Part shown: positions 8,915-17,808 of the stretch, in pieces | How positions within the stretch are numbered: the first letter of the stretch is position 1 | How the letters are laid out: each line of letters begins with the position of its first letter | NCBI GenBank assembly: GCA_035443885.1 | Contig: DAOMNO010000007.1 | Coordinates: 62,001 to 126,000 of the forward strand | Length of the DNA stretch: 64,000 bases | From: DAOMNO01 sp035443885 | GTDB lineage: Bacteria > Planctomycetota > Phycisphaerae > Phycisphaerales > SM1A02 | Direction: 5' to 3' | Program-made: the position numbers and the translations under genes | Notes under the pieces: generated by a model | Told to the model about the DNA's origin: nothing | Databases searched by the model: none | What the model saw: only the letters and a program-made list of their open reading frames with translations

Positions 8915-9946
8915 ATGCCGACAGCCGATGCCCGACAGCACAGTCCCGGGAAATCCGCCTTCGGCGTGCGCATCGCAGGTTCCGGCTCGGCGGTGCCGGA
9001 TCGTGTGCTGCGCAATGCAGACTTCGAAAAAATGTTCGACACATCGGACGAGTGGATCGTCCAGCGAACGGGCATCCACGAGCGCCGCGTCTGCACGCCG
9101 GGCGTTGAAAGCAACTACACGCTGTCGCTCAAGGCCATTCAACGTGCGCTCGACAACGCGGGCATGAAGGGTAGCGATCTCGACCTCATCATTCTTGCGT
9201 CCGTCACGACGGAGATGACGTGTCCCTCCAACGCCTGTCGAATCGCCAGGGAACTCGGCGCCGCCCCCGCTGCTGCGTTCGACCTCGTCGCAGCGTGCAG
9301 CGGCTTTGTGTACGCGCTCAACGTTGCGGACTCGCTGATTCGCAGCGGGCGGCATCGCGCCGTCGGCGTCATCGGTTGCGACACCATGAGCACCGCCGTC
9401 GATTACACCGATCGATCCGTGTCCATTCTCTTCGGCGACGCTGCAGGCTCTGTCATTCTCGTCCGCGATGACGAAGACCCCACCGTAGGCTGCCAGTACC
9501 AGTTGCTGCAAGCCGACGCAGCAACATGGGAATCGCTCTACATCCCTCGCAAACAACAGGACGTGCCTGCAAGCGATCGCGATAATCCCATTCAACTCGG
9601 CTGTTTGCGCATGAACGGCCGCGAAGTGTTCCGATTCGCCGTTACCAAGTTCCGCGAAGTGATTGAGGACGCGCTCACGAAGACCGGTTTAACGGTGAAC
9701 GACATCAGCCAATTCGTGTGTCACCAGTCGAACATTCGCATCATCGAAGCTGCCAAAGAGAAAATCGGCCTGCCGGACGACAAAGTGCACGTCAACATTG
9801 ATCGCTTTGGCAACTGCTCCGCAGGCTCTGTCGGCTTATGCTTCGATCAGCTCTGGCAGGCAGGGAAAATCAAGCGGGGCGACAACGTCGTGCTCGTTGC
9901 ATTCGGCGGCGGTCTGACGTGGGCCAGCAGCGTCTGGAAAATCTGA
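8915..9946 (+). CDS. fabH: Beta-ketoacyl-ACP synthase III
   Basis: FabH condenses acetyl-CoA with malonyl-ACP to start fatty-acid synthesis in the cytoplasm. The 343-aa protein has the thiolase fold with the catalytic triad Cys128 (AACSGFVYAL), His270 (VCHQSN) and Asn300 (GNCSAGS). The early TSDEWIVQRTGIHERR motif and the C-terminal GLTWASSVWKI are also typical. AGGAG stands four to five bases before the ATG, which fixes the start. It closes the rpmF-plsX-fabH cluster; the next gene is convergent, nine bases away. Confidence 0.96.
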   Translation: MPTADARQHSPGKSAFGVRIAGSGSAVPDRVLRNADFEKMFDTSDEWIVQRTGIHERRVCTPGVESNYTLSLKAIQRALDNAGMKGSDLDLIILASVTTEMTCPSNACRIARELGAAPAAAFDLVAACSGFVYALNVADSLIRSGRHRAVGVIGCDTMSTAVDYTDRSVSILFGDAAGSVILVRDDEDPTVGCQYQLLQADAATWESLYIPRKQQDVPASDRDNPIQLGCLRMNGREVFRFAVTKFREVIEDALTKTGLTVNDISQFVCHQSNIRIIEAAKEKIGLPDDKVHVNIDRFGNCSAGSVGLCFDQLWQAGKIKRGDNVVLVAFGGGLTWASSVWKI

Positions 9947-9955
9947 TCGCGCGGC

Positions 9956-10717
9956 TCACCGGTCCGCGAGCCGCGGCCTGAGCAGGTCGAGCAGGATGAC
10001 CAGTTGCGAAAGCCCGGTAAACGCAAGCCACAACGAACCCGCCGCGACGATGCCGTAGGTAAAGCCGGGGTGCAGCCGCGCAAGCCACCACGAAGCGATA
10101 TCCACCAGCAACGCCAGCCCGCTGACCCCGACGAGCGCGCCGATCAATCGCCGAGACCAGCTTGTGAACACAAGCAGCAGGAATGTCATACCGCTGATGG
10201 TGGCGAGGCTCAGCGCGTGCGTGTGCGTTGTTACGATCAGGATGTCGATCGACGGCGGATCAATCTTCAGCGGCAATGAAAGGCGACTCACGTCATCCCA
10301 GTAATCCAGCGGAATCGTGCGAGCAATGACATGCTTGTCCGCAGCGCGGCGAGCGTGACAGACCAGACAATGATCCGCAATGATTTCCGCAGGGGCCATC
10401 TCGCCAAGATCAAGATCGTCGTACATCTGCGCGATTCGATCGCCTTTCAGCCAGTCGATGAGTGCTGCCCGCTCCGCTACGGGAAGTCCTTCCGGGTGCC
10501 CGCGTTCCATGGATCGCAGCAGCGGCGCAGGCGCATCAATGCCGTGATAGGAACCGATGAGGTCCGTCATCGACACGCCGGGTTGCCCATCGCGCTTGCC
10601 GTGATGCACGCGCACATACGCTGCGCTGGCGATCAAGCCGCCGATGAGCGTCAGCACGATGCCCGCCACGCCGAGCCGAGCGAAGAAGCCGAGTTGTCGA
10701 AGTCGGAAAGTGGTCAT
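9956..10717 (-). CDS. Multi-pass membrane protein with CxxCH haem-binding motif
   Basis: A 253-aa protein. One transmembrane helix (residues ~12-34) is followed by a soluble segment with Cys117-Leu-Val-Cys120-His121, a c-type haem motif. Four further helices follow (about 158-187, 190-212, 218-236 and 238-250). Helix two carries HTHAL and then SGMT (175-178), loosely like the SGAT flavinylation site of NqrB. It is the last gene of the operon with two Gfo/Idh genes and apbE. I prefer ATG at 10717; a GTG at 10756 overlapping the upstream stop (GTGA) would add 13 residues and is also plausible. The family is unknown to me; a redox role is inferred. Confidence 0.75.
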   Translation of the reverse strand: MTTFRLRQLGFFARLGVAGIVLTLIGGLIASAAYVRVHHGKRDGQPGVSMTDLIGSYHGIDAPAPLLRSMERGHPEGLPVAERAALIDWLKGDRIAQMYDDLDLGEMAPAEIIADHCLVCHARRAADKHVIARTIPLDYWDDVSRLSLPLKIDPPSIDILIVTTHTHALSLATISGMTFLLLVFTSWSRRLIGALVGVSGLALLVDIASWWLARLHPGFTYGIVAAGSLWLAFTGLSQLVILLDLLRPRLADR

Positions 10718-10752
10718 GGTTGATTCCGCACAAGATCGGGCCGAATTCTTCC

Positions 10753-11997
10753 TCACGACCCGCGCAGCACCTGCGGGTCGATTTTGATTTCGTGCCCGCT
10801 GACAACCGCCTGATGCGAGAGGATGCCGATCACCGTTGCGCGGTAGCCCATCTCCGCTGTCGTTACAATCGGCTGACTCTCAATCACGCTCTTGAGGAAA
10901 CTGTTGATGCAGTAATACAGCGGCGGGTCAGGCAGGCCGACGCCTTCCTGCAGTTTGCCTTGCGCTGCAAGCTGCGTGGCATCTGCGATCAGCGTGATGC
11001 CTTCATCGTTATGGAACTGCTGGCGATTGGCATACACCTCCCACCCCTGCGTCGGTGCGTCCGCTTCCTTGAACATCCAACCAGCGTTCCATGCGAGCTT
11101 GATGGCTGCGTTCGAGCCGTGAAAAATCTCATTGCGGCCTTCAAACGAGTTGCCGAGTGTCGCCATGTATTGCAAACGTGCGCCGTCCTCCCACACGAGA
11201 TCGCAGTGCACGGTGTCTGCAATCGTGCGGCCATCATCGTACAGCCGCACCGCACCGGAACCGCGCACAGCCACCGGATCGCGATCGGTGTACCACGAGA
11301 ATACGTCGAACTGCTGCGTGCCGACTTCGCCAGGCAGGCCGATCGATACCGCATCATCCAGCTTCCAGTTCGTCTCGCGATCGCGCGCGGGGTCCGCCGA
11401 CGGCACCCGCCATGAGTTCTTCTGATGCGACTGGCCGCGCATGGCGATCAAGTCTCGCACAGAGTCGGAACGGAAGAAGGTGCGAGCAAGCTGATAAATC
11501 GGGTTGGTGCGTCCTTCAAGCCCGCACGCAAAGAGAGACTTCGCATTGCGAGCAGCGCGCATGATCGCTGCTGCATCGTCAATCGTGTGCGCGAGCGGCG
11601 TTTCGCAATACACATGCTTTCCCGCTGCGAGGCAATCCTGAACGATCTGCCGATGCGTATGTGTGGGCGTGGCAATGAACACCGCCTGCACATCGCGCGC
11701 CTTCTCCAGCATTTCCGTATGACTCTCATACGTCTGTGCGTCCTGCGTGCGCCTCGCGCCAGCGCTCAGACGGCGAGAATCGTTGTCGCAGATCGCAACG
11801 ATTCTCGCTGCACTCAACCGCTGCAGTTCCGCCAGATGCAATCGCCCCTGCCGACCCACGCCGATGACTGCAACCGGCAGCGCGGATGCCGAAGCGCCAA
11901 GCCGCACCGCTGCGGGGAGAGCTTCGGGGGAAAGTGCAAACGCTGCGAGTGTGCCCGCGGTGGTGGTGAGAAACGATCGACGATCCATGCCGCTCAT
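10753..11997 (-). CDS. Tat-exported Gfo/Idh/MocA oxidoreductase with altered EKP motif
   Basis: A 414-aa protein with a twin-arginine signal (MDRRSFLTTTAGTLAAFALS), a Rossmann domain starting VAVIGVGRQGRLH (residues 42-54), FIATPTHTH (108-116) and a C-terminal alpha/beta domain. The family's EKP motif, whose Lys usually helps bind substrate or cofactor, reads CETPL here, with Thr133 in the Lys place. Such proteins oxidise sugars or sugar derivatives with NAD(P). The ATG at 11997 overlaps the apbE stop (ATGA), so translation is coupled. Substrate cannot be told from sequence. Confidence 0.88.
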   Translation of the reverse strand: MSGMDRRSFLTTTAGTLAAFALSPEALPAAVRLGASASALPVAVIGVGRQGRLHLAELQRLSAARIVAICDNDSRRLSAGARRTQDAQTYESHTEMLEKARDVQAVFIATPTHTHRQIVQDCLAAGKHVYCETPLAHTIDDAAAIMRAARNAKSLFACGLEGRTNPIYQLARTFFRSDSVRDLIAMRGQSHQKNSWRVPSADPARDRETNWKLDDAVSIGLPGEVGTQQFDVFSWYTDRDPVAVRGSGAVRLYDDGRTIADTVHCDLVWEDGARLQYMATLGNSFEGRNEIFHGSNAAIKLAWNAGWMFKEADAPTQGWEVYANRQQFHNDEGITLIADATQLAAQGKLQEGVGLPDPPLYYCINSFLKSVIESQPIVTTAEMGYRATVIGILSHQAVVSGHEIKIDPQVLRGS

Positions 11998-12920
11998 GCG
12001 ACTGCCTCCATGCGCGTTCCCGCGCGGTGTTCATCTGAAAAATGCTCGACCCATCCCGTGCCGATTCGCATGACACTGCGAATCGATTCAGGCATGGCGC
12101 CCGGCCTTGCTCCTGTTACCACCAGCGCGGTGGACCATGCATCCGCGACAGCCGCGCTCGATGAAATCACCGCTGCACAGATTGCACCGACGGCCGCATC
12201 CTTTGTGCGCGGATCAACCACATGACCGATGGCTGCGCCATCGCGCTCAATCACGCGCCCACGCGGCGCGGAGACGGACATCGCCTCATCACACAAGATC
12301 ACATCTCGCGGCTCCACGTCATCGTGAACCCGCACGCGCCAACCGCCATTCCCGCTGCTTTCAAACGGGCAACCGATGGCAACGACCGTACTCGTGCCGC
12401 CGTGCAGCAGCGCGCAGTCAATGCCCGCTTCGCGAAGAATCTCCGCGGCTCGGTCCAATGCGTATCCCTTCGCAATCGCGCCGAGATCCATCGCCACCCC
12501 CGGTTGTGTGAACCTCATCGTGCAAGCTGCGTCATCGAGTTCGATGAGATTCATGCCGATCGGATGAACCCCATCAAGCTGCAGCGATCCCCCCTTCCGA
12601 AACCCCAAGGTATGCATCAGCGGTGCGATGGTGATGTCGAACGCGCCGTCAGAATCGCACCAGACATCACGCGCCAGCGCAAGCAGATCGAACGTCTCAC
12701 GATCCACCGCGACCGGACCGGGAAACCCGTGCCGATTGAGATGCGACACGATGCTCGCCCGACTGAAACAGCTCAATCGTGCATGCAGGTCTTCAACCTC
12801 AATGATGGCCTGCTCACCCGCTGCACGAAGGCGCACCTCATCATCGCCGACGAGGACAAACTCGAAGCGCGTACCCATCGAGAACGTCGCCAGACGGATG
12901 AGCCGCCGCCGCGCGTTCAC
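11994..12920 (-). CDS. apbE: FAD:protein FMN transferase
   Basis: ApbE attaches FMN through a phosphoester bond to Thr/Ser of exported or membrane redox proteins, using FAD. The 308-aa protein shows MGTRFEF near the N-terminus, GAFDITIAPLMHTLGF, DLGAIAKGYALDRAAEIL, LLHGGTSTVVAIG and GHVVDPRTKDAAVG, then SSAAVADAWSTALVV. I chose GTG at 12920 because it overlaps the stop of the upstream Gfo/Idh gene (GTGA). An open frame to 13070 only extends over that gene and lacks family similarity. No signal peptide is obvious, unlike periplasmic ApbE forms. It is sandwiched between two Tat-exported oxidoreductase genes, which is unusual for apbE. Confidence 0.9.
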   Translation of the reverse strand: MNARRRLIRLATFSMGTRFEFVLVGDDEVRLRAAGEQAIIEVEDLHARLSCFSRASIVSHLNRHGFPGPVAVDRETFDLLALARDVWCDSDGAFDITIAPLMHTLGFRKGGSLQLDGVHPIGMNLIELDDAACTMRFTQPGVAMDLGAIAKGYALDRAAEILREAGIDCALLHGGTSTVVAIGCPFESSGNGGWRVRVHDDVEPRDVILCDEAMSVSAPRGRVIERDGAAIGHVVDPRTKDAAVGAICAAVISSSAAVADAWSTALVVTGARPGAMPESIRSVMRIGTGWVEHFSDEHRAGTRMEAVA

Positions 12921-14284
12921 GCCCGGCTTGCCTTCATCGTCTGCGGGTCGAAGCGGAACGCGCAACCTTCCCACATCGACCGGCTGGCAAGATCGACGAC
13001 CACCATCACCTTTGTGCCGAACTCGATGTCGCTTGAAGGCGCCTGGCCTGATCGGATGGATTGCAGCCACTCGATGCGATGCTGCTCCTGATCGTTACCG
13101 ATGTCCGGGCACTCGATCGTCTCCTGATCGATTTCATCGCTGTAGATGCGCTCTGGCCGGACCACGCAATGCCTGCTGCCGAGATAGATGTTCGCCTTGT
13201 GGCCTCGGATGAGCGTCTCCAACCCGACTTCATTGCATGTGGAACCGGCAACCTGCATGATATGGCCGTTCTCAAACTCAACCGTCAGATTCACCTGATC
13301 GTGGTTCTCCATCGCCTTATCAACGATGTGCGAGCCGGAGCCGGTCACGCGCACGGGCCAACCGGCATCAACCGCCAGCATGAGTGGCGTGAGCACGTGC
13401 ACCAGCAGATCGCCGATGATGCCCGTCGAGAACTTCTTGTACCGTCTCCAGCGGTTGAGTACATAAGGATCCCACGGATGCGGCCCGATCGGACCCAACC
13501 ATGCTTCCCAATCCACATCCACACCCGGCTTCCACTTCGGGTCAACGTGGTAGTAGTTCCACTCGCCCGTCTTGGAGTTTCTGCAGTAGCTTGTCTGGCT
13601 GAACGTTACCGGCCCGATCGCACCCGCACGAATCAGTTTGCGTGCTTCGTGATAGCGTGGCAGGCGCATCATCTGTGTGCCCACCTGGAACATGATCTGC
13701 GGGTTCGCGCGAACATGACGCCGAAGCTCAAGAGCTTCATCCAGATGAAGCGTCATCGGCTTTTCGAGATAAATGTGCTTGCCCGCAGCCACCGCATCGA
13801 TCGCCATCTTGGCGTGCCAGTGTTCGGGCGAAGCGATGAGCACGCCGTGAATGTCTTCACGCGCGAGCAGTTCGCGGTAATCGACGTACTGGTCGACTTT
13901 CACGCCTTCCTGCCGGGAGCAGATTTCGTAGCCTTTGCGGCGATTCTCATGCCAGCAGTCGGCGACGGCGACGATCTGCACGTTCTCCCCGCCGCTGCCC
14001 GACACACTCGCAAGCCGAATGATGGAATCGCAGTGGCCGCGTCCCATGCCACCGGTGCCAATCACGCCGAGGCGAATCGTCTCATTCCTTCCCAATGGCA
14101 GAACGGGTGCCGCGATGATGGGCTTGAGCGACGCTGCTGCTGCGCTGGATGCGACCGCGCTCAGGCCCGCTGCGGCGCCGGTGAGCGCTGCGGCCTTGGC
14201 GAGAAAGCTGCGGCGTGAAGCATCGACGATTGCTGCGTCGCTGTGATGGTGCGGCTCAGCGTTGGGATGGGTGCAATCGGACAT
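12917..14284 (-). CDS. Tat-exported Gfo/Idh/MocA oxidoreductase
   Basis: A 455-aa protein. After a His-rich leader comes a twin-arginine signal (SRRSFLAKAAALTG, residues 24-37). The Rossmann motif is LGVIGTGGMGRGH (72-84), followed by IASPEHWHAKMAIDA and the intact IYLEKPM (Lys175). The C-terminal part has WNYYHVDPKWKPG, WEAWLGPIGPHPWDP and RWRRYKKFSTGIIGDLLVH, typical of planctomycete secreted dehydrogenases. The ATG at 14284 has AGGAG seven bases upstream. The frame stays open further left into antisense of the tRNA-Leu, and that extension is spurious. It is the first gene of the coupled operon with apbE. Confidence 0.9.
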   Translation of the reverse strand: MSDCTHPNAEPHHHSDAAIVDASRRSFLAKAAALTGAAAGLSAVASSAAAASLKPIIAAPVLPLGRNETIRLGVIGTGGMGRGHCDSIIRLASVSGSGGENVQIVAVADCWHENRRKGYEICSRQEGVKVDQYVDYRELLAREDIHGVLIASPEHWHAKMAIDAVAAGKHIYLEKPMTLHLDEALELRRHVRANPQIMFQVGTQMMRLPRYHEARKLIRAGAIGPVTFSQTSYCRNSKTGEWNYYHVDPKWKPGVDVDWEAWLGPIGPHPWDPYVLNRWRRYKKFSTGIIGDLLVHVLTPLMLAVDAGWPVRVTGSGSHIVDKAMENHDQVNLTVEFENGHIMQVAGSTCNEVGLETLIRGHKANIYLGSRHCVVRPERIYSDEIDQETIECPDIGNDQEQHRIEWLQSIRSGQAPSSDIEFGTKVMVVVDLASRSMWEGCAFRFDPQTMKASRA

Positions 14285-14438
14285 AAGCTTGCTCCTGGCA
14301 GGTGTTGGCATGAGCGTACCGCAATTCCGCCGCTGCACAAGGGGAAAACCCTCTGATTGCCTGCAAAGCCACGCAACGGCGACGAATCGACGGCCCGCGA
14401 CACGACATCCTTTCCGACGATACGATTCGACGTGCCGC

Positions 14439-14526
14439 GGGCCTGTGGCGGAATCGGCAGACGCAGCGGACTTAAAATCCGCTGGAGGTTCAACCCTCCG
14501 TGTGGGTTCGAGTCCCACCAGGCCCA
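14439..14526 (+). tRNA. tRNA-Leu (anticodon TAA)
   Basis: All arms can be folded by eye. The acceptor GGGCCTG pairs with CAGGCCC and the discriminator is A. The D-arm region starts GCGGAATCGGCAGACGC. The anticodon stem GCGGA/TCCGC encloses CTTAAAA, giving TAA. A long variable arm (GGAGG/CCTCC) is typical of class II tRNA-Leu. The T-arm is GTGGG-TTCGAGT-CCCAC. CCA is not encoded. It lies divergently from the Gfo/Idh gene and 51 bases before the 1068-aa membrane protein gene. Confidence 0.96.
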
Positions 14527-14577
14527 TTCTTGCCGGGTAGTTGGTCATTCGTCTTCATCATTGCGTTCTTGAGTTTC

Positions 14578-17500
14578 ATGCCGGACCGTTCCGCACCTCA
14601 ATCTAGCACCGATGCATCGCTCGACGCCCGCGCAATGATCGCGGAGTTTCAGCGAAGCGGCCTCACACGCGAAGACGCCAAACGAAACGTCGCCAAAGCT
14701 CTTGATGACCCCGCCATCGTGCAGCGATGGGCCGAGTGGACCAACCTGCCGGATCGCGATGAGCTGCGCTTACGGCTTGAAGTCATCGCCCGTGCGAATA
14801 CATGGAACGAAGCCTTCGCGCCGTTCATCACGTTCTTCTTCCGTGCATCCGTCGCAGACCTTTATCAGCCCGCTGCTGTTGCATTGGGGCGGCATCTTCA
14901 TCGCTCGCCCAAGCTGCGCGAGTATCTCGCTGCCTATGCCAGGCATCGCAACGTGAACCTCACCAAGCCAATTCCGTTGAGCGGCAATCGCACAAATCGA
15001 CGGTTCATCATCGCCCTTGCCGCAGCCGCTGCCCAGCCGGAATGCGATCTCACGCTGGTTCGTCAACCGCTGCCCGTGGAGCCGAAACCCGGCGGAGGCG
15101 GTCGTCTCGCGCTGCCGAATAGCGCACCAGACCTGGCAATCCTCATTTTCGCGCTCGACCTGATGGTGCAGTCAATGCCAAGCGATGCATCGGTTCGCAC
15201 TTTGGCTGCGGACGCACTCGAACGTGTGCCCTGCCTGTCCGCGCGGCTTGTCGGTCGCACCGTCGTGCAACGATACGGTTCACTGCTTGTGCACGTGGGC
15301 GGTGAACGCACCGCGACAGACTGGCTGCGCATGCTCGACATGCAGATGCGCGAGCTGCGTGAATGCGAAAGCAATCCGTTCGCGTCGCGCGTAGCGGGAC
15401 TGATTCGGCTCGACGATGTGATGCGCACCGCGTCGCTGCTGGCCGAGCCGTGGCCCGCGCACATCATGGATGCTGTACGCACGATCGCAGAGCCGCTCGA
15501 AAGGCGATACTGCATCGCCCGCCTCATCACGTGGTGGAAGCGCGAACGGCATGAGCGGCCGGAGTGGTACACCGCCGCCCTGAACGAAGTCATTGCATCC
15601 GCTTCCCATCAGCCGGTTCACTCCGGCAGCGTTCTCACACCCGAAGTCGTCATGCTGTGGCTTGAAGCGGCGCTCGCTGAAGCGCACACGGTGCACCCGC
15701 GCTTCTTCGCTAGCGGCAAGCCCATTGCGCGACTCGACCTGCTGGACAAGCTCCTCGCACAGATTGCAACATCACATGTCTGGCTCTCGGCGGATGAATC
15801 AACTCGTGCGTTGCTCACGGTGCTGCTGATCGATCAGTCTCAGCACCTGCACGCAGGACAGGAACAGGTCGAAGCTCTGCTTCGAAGACGCGGCATCGAC
15901 ATCCCGGATGACGCCATGGCGCCGACGCTTGTTTCGGAAGTGAGCGGAGCGCCAAATGCGATCACGACCACGGTGCTCTTGCGCGTGCTGACATGGGAAA
16001 AGCCTGGCGCGGAAGACCTCTTTGATGCTCGCACATTGCACCGCATTGATGACCCGCGTGTCCTGCTCGCGCTCCTGCCCACTCGCCGCAGGAGCGATGT
16101 GCTTTCCATCGTGGCCGACGCCATGGAACATCAGATTCGCTGGCGATTGCGGCGAGACCCCGACTTCTCGCTTGAAACCTTCCTGTATCACGCGCTGGTG
16201 CGCCAGCCGCACGCAGCGTTCTTTGAAGCCTTGCGCACGGTCAGTGAGGGGCGAACGTATCAGCGAACCGACGGTACGGAAGTTGATGTGCTCACGCTCA
16301 TCAATCGCCTCGCGCAGGAAGCGGCGTGGAACCCCAACGATCCGATGCCCTCTCCATGTGCGCAGGATATTTCTCTCTGCCGATCCATGACGCGACTGCG
16401 CGAAGGTCTTGCCGCACTGTTGCAACAGGAAGCCGATCTTCGCTCGCGGCTGGTGCGACTGTTCGATCTCATCGGTGAGCCATCACCGGATCGCGTCGCT
16501 CGCGCTGGAACAGTCATCGAGCTGCTTGAGCAATTCTCTCATGCAGATGAACCGCTGCTGCAGGACGGCTACCCCGCGTGGAGCGACGTCACGCTTGCCC
16601 AGCTTGAACATGAACTCATCAGCACGCTTGCTCGCCTGCGCGCACTCTCGCACGCGGTACTGCCGGACGACTGGTCGCGCATCGATGATTCGCGTGAAGC
16701 TCTCACCACGCTTCGCGCCATGCTGGACGAGCTCCTGCCGCGACTCGCTCGTTTGCTGCCGCATGTCGAAGCGACGCTGCTACTTGATATTCGCGCTTCG
16801 CTGCATCGCGAACTCTTCCACTGGGCGGAACTGCTCGACCACGCAACGGAAGCGTGGCCTGATTCATCTCTGCGCCTGCACGGGTTCGACGCTCGTGCGT
16901 TCAACGCTGTGATGACCGCGATCGGTGAGGTAGATCATCAAATCGTCCGGCGTCATCTCTTCCTCGTGCTATGGAAGTCGATGCGTCATGCTGCGTGGGA
17001 GACCGACCTGGCCAGCCGTGCGTATGAGCTGCAGCGCGACGCGCTCGATGCTCTGCTCGCACATCCACTCTGGATCGGCGGCCACAAGGAAGATGCCGAT
17101 GTCTTGCATGATGCTGCCTCACGAACATGGGCGGAACTGGCGCAGCACGCGATGGAACGAAACGAGGAAATGCGGGTTACAGAACTCGTCGAAGGCACCG
17201 CCTACAGCGAGATTCGCCGCCGCTCGGCTGCGGCGGATGCCTTACGCACTGCTCGCACATGGTGCTACGACCGCTACATCATCAGGCCTACGGTAACGAT
17301 CGCGTCCGATCTTGATGTGCTCGACGAGCGACAAGGGCACGGCAGGCGAGGCGTCTTCGCGCCGTTCCTCGCGCATTATTCCGCCGTATGGATTTCGCTC
17401 ATGGTCGGCGCGATTCTCATGCTCGATTTTGGCGACGCATGGAAAGGCATGGCCGAGATCGGCGACGTGCGAGGCATCATCATCACCTTCATCCTCGGCA

Positions 17501-17784
17501 TCGGCGGAGCGTTCGGCTACATCTACTGGAATCTCAGGCAGAAGAGCCGACTCAGCCCTGGCGAGTCCGTCGTGCAGTTTCGCCTGTCGCATCTCCGCCG
17601 TGCCGCCGTATTTGCAATGGTCTGCCTGCTGTATTCGTTCTCAGCAACATCGCTGCTCTGGCTGCTGCTCTCGCGCACGGATGAGGTTATTCACGGCGCG
17701 GGTGCGATCGGCCACATCATCGTCTGGTCCGGCTTTGCGATGTTCGTTGGCGTGTTCTTCGGCCTGATCGCGGGCGAAACGTAA
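14578..17784 (+). CDS. Very large membrane-anchored protein of unknown function
   Basis: A 1068-aa protein. The first ~900 residues are alpha-helical and soluble, with many Leu/Arg/Ala/Asp helices but no repeat or motif I recognise. There is a short central HEPDR/acidic-helix character and no signal peptide. The last ~145 residues hold four predicted membrane helices, including VWISLMVGAILMLDF, IIITFILGIGGAFGYIYW, AAVFAMVCLLYSFSATSLL and IIVWSGFAMFVGVFFGLIAG, so the large domain probably faces the cytoplasm as a tail-anchored unit. I chose the ATG at 14578; the frame runs left into the tRNA. It sits alone between tRNA-Leu and tRNA-Arg. I cannot assign a family. Confidence 0.8.
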   Translation: MPDRSAPQSSTDASLDARAMIAEFQRSGLTREDAKRNVAKALDDPAIVQRWAEWTNLPDRDELRLRLEVIARANTWNEAFAPFITFFFRASVADLYQPAAVALGRHLHRSPKLREYLAAYARHRNVNLTKPIPLSGNRTNRRFIIALAAAAAQPECDLTLVRQPLPVEPKPGGGGRLALPNSAPDLAILIFALDLMVQSMPSDASVRTLAADALERVPCLSARLVGRTVVQRYGSLLVHVGGERTATDWLRMLDMQMRELRECESNPFASRVAGLIRLDDVMRTASLLAEPWPAHIMDAVRTIAEPLERRYCIARLITWWKRERHERPEWYTAALNEVIASASHQPVHSGSVLTPEVVMLWLEAALAEAHTVHPRFFASGKPIARLDLLDKLLAQIATSHVWLSADESTRALLTVLLIDQSQHLHAGQEQVEALLRRRGIDIPDDAMAPTLVSEVSGAPNAITTTVLLRVLTWEKPGAEDLFDARTLHRIDDPRVLLALLPTRRRSDVLSIVADAMEHQIRWRLRRDPDFSLETFLYHALVRQPHAAFFEALRTVSEGRTYQRTDGTEVDVLTLINRLAQEAAWNPNDPMPSPCAQDISLCRSMTRLREGLAALLQQEADLRSRLVRLFDLIGEPSPDRVARAGTVIELLEQFSHADEPLLQDGYPAWSDVTLAQLEHELISTLARLRALSHAVLPDDWSRIDDSREALTTLRAMLDELLPRLARLLPHVEATLLLDIRASLHRELFHWAELLDHATEAWPDSSLRLHGFDARAFNAVMTAIGEVDHQIVRRHLFLVLWKSMRHAAWETDLASRAYELQRDALDALLAHPLWIGGHKEDADVLHDAASRTWAELAQHAMERNEEMRVTELVEGTAYSEIRRRSAAADALRTARTWCYDRYIIRPTVTIASDLDVLDERQGHGRRGVFAPFLAHYSAVWISLMVGAILMLDFGDAWKGMAEIGDVRGIIITFILGIGGAFGYIYWNLRQKSRLSPGESVVQFRLSHLRRAAVFAMVCLLYSFSATSLLWLLLSRTDEVIHGAGAIGHIIVWSGFAMFVGVFFGLIAGET

Positions 17785-17808
17785 TCGCTGCTGATTCAAA
17801 ACGAAAAG

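Noticed and set aside
8216..9595. Long minus-strand open frame across plsX and fabH
   Set aside because: It is an antisense shadow of two clearly identified plus-strand genes.
12921..13070. N-terminal extension of apbE over the upstream oxidoreductase gene
   Set aside because: It lies within the coding region of the Gfo/Idh gene, and the ApbE homology begins after a GTG that overlaps that gene's stop.
14285..14548. Upstream extension of the Gfo/Idh gene starting with peptide GLVGLEPTRRVEPPADFKSA
   Set aside because: This is the antisense translation of the tRNA-Leu gene (14439-14526), a well-known artefact. The real start is ATG 14284 with AGGAG upstream.
14500..14577. Start of the 1068-aa protein inside the tRNA
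   Set aside because: The frame begins within tRNA-Leu by chance. ATG 14578 is the first plausible start after the tRNA.
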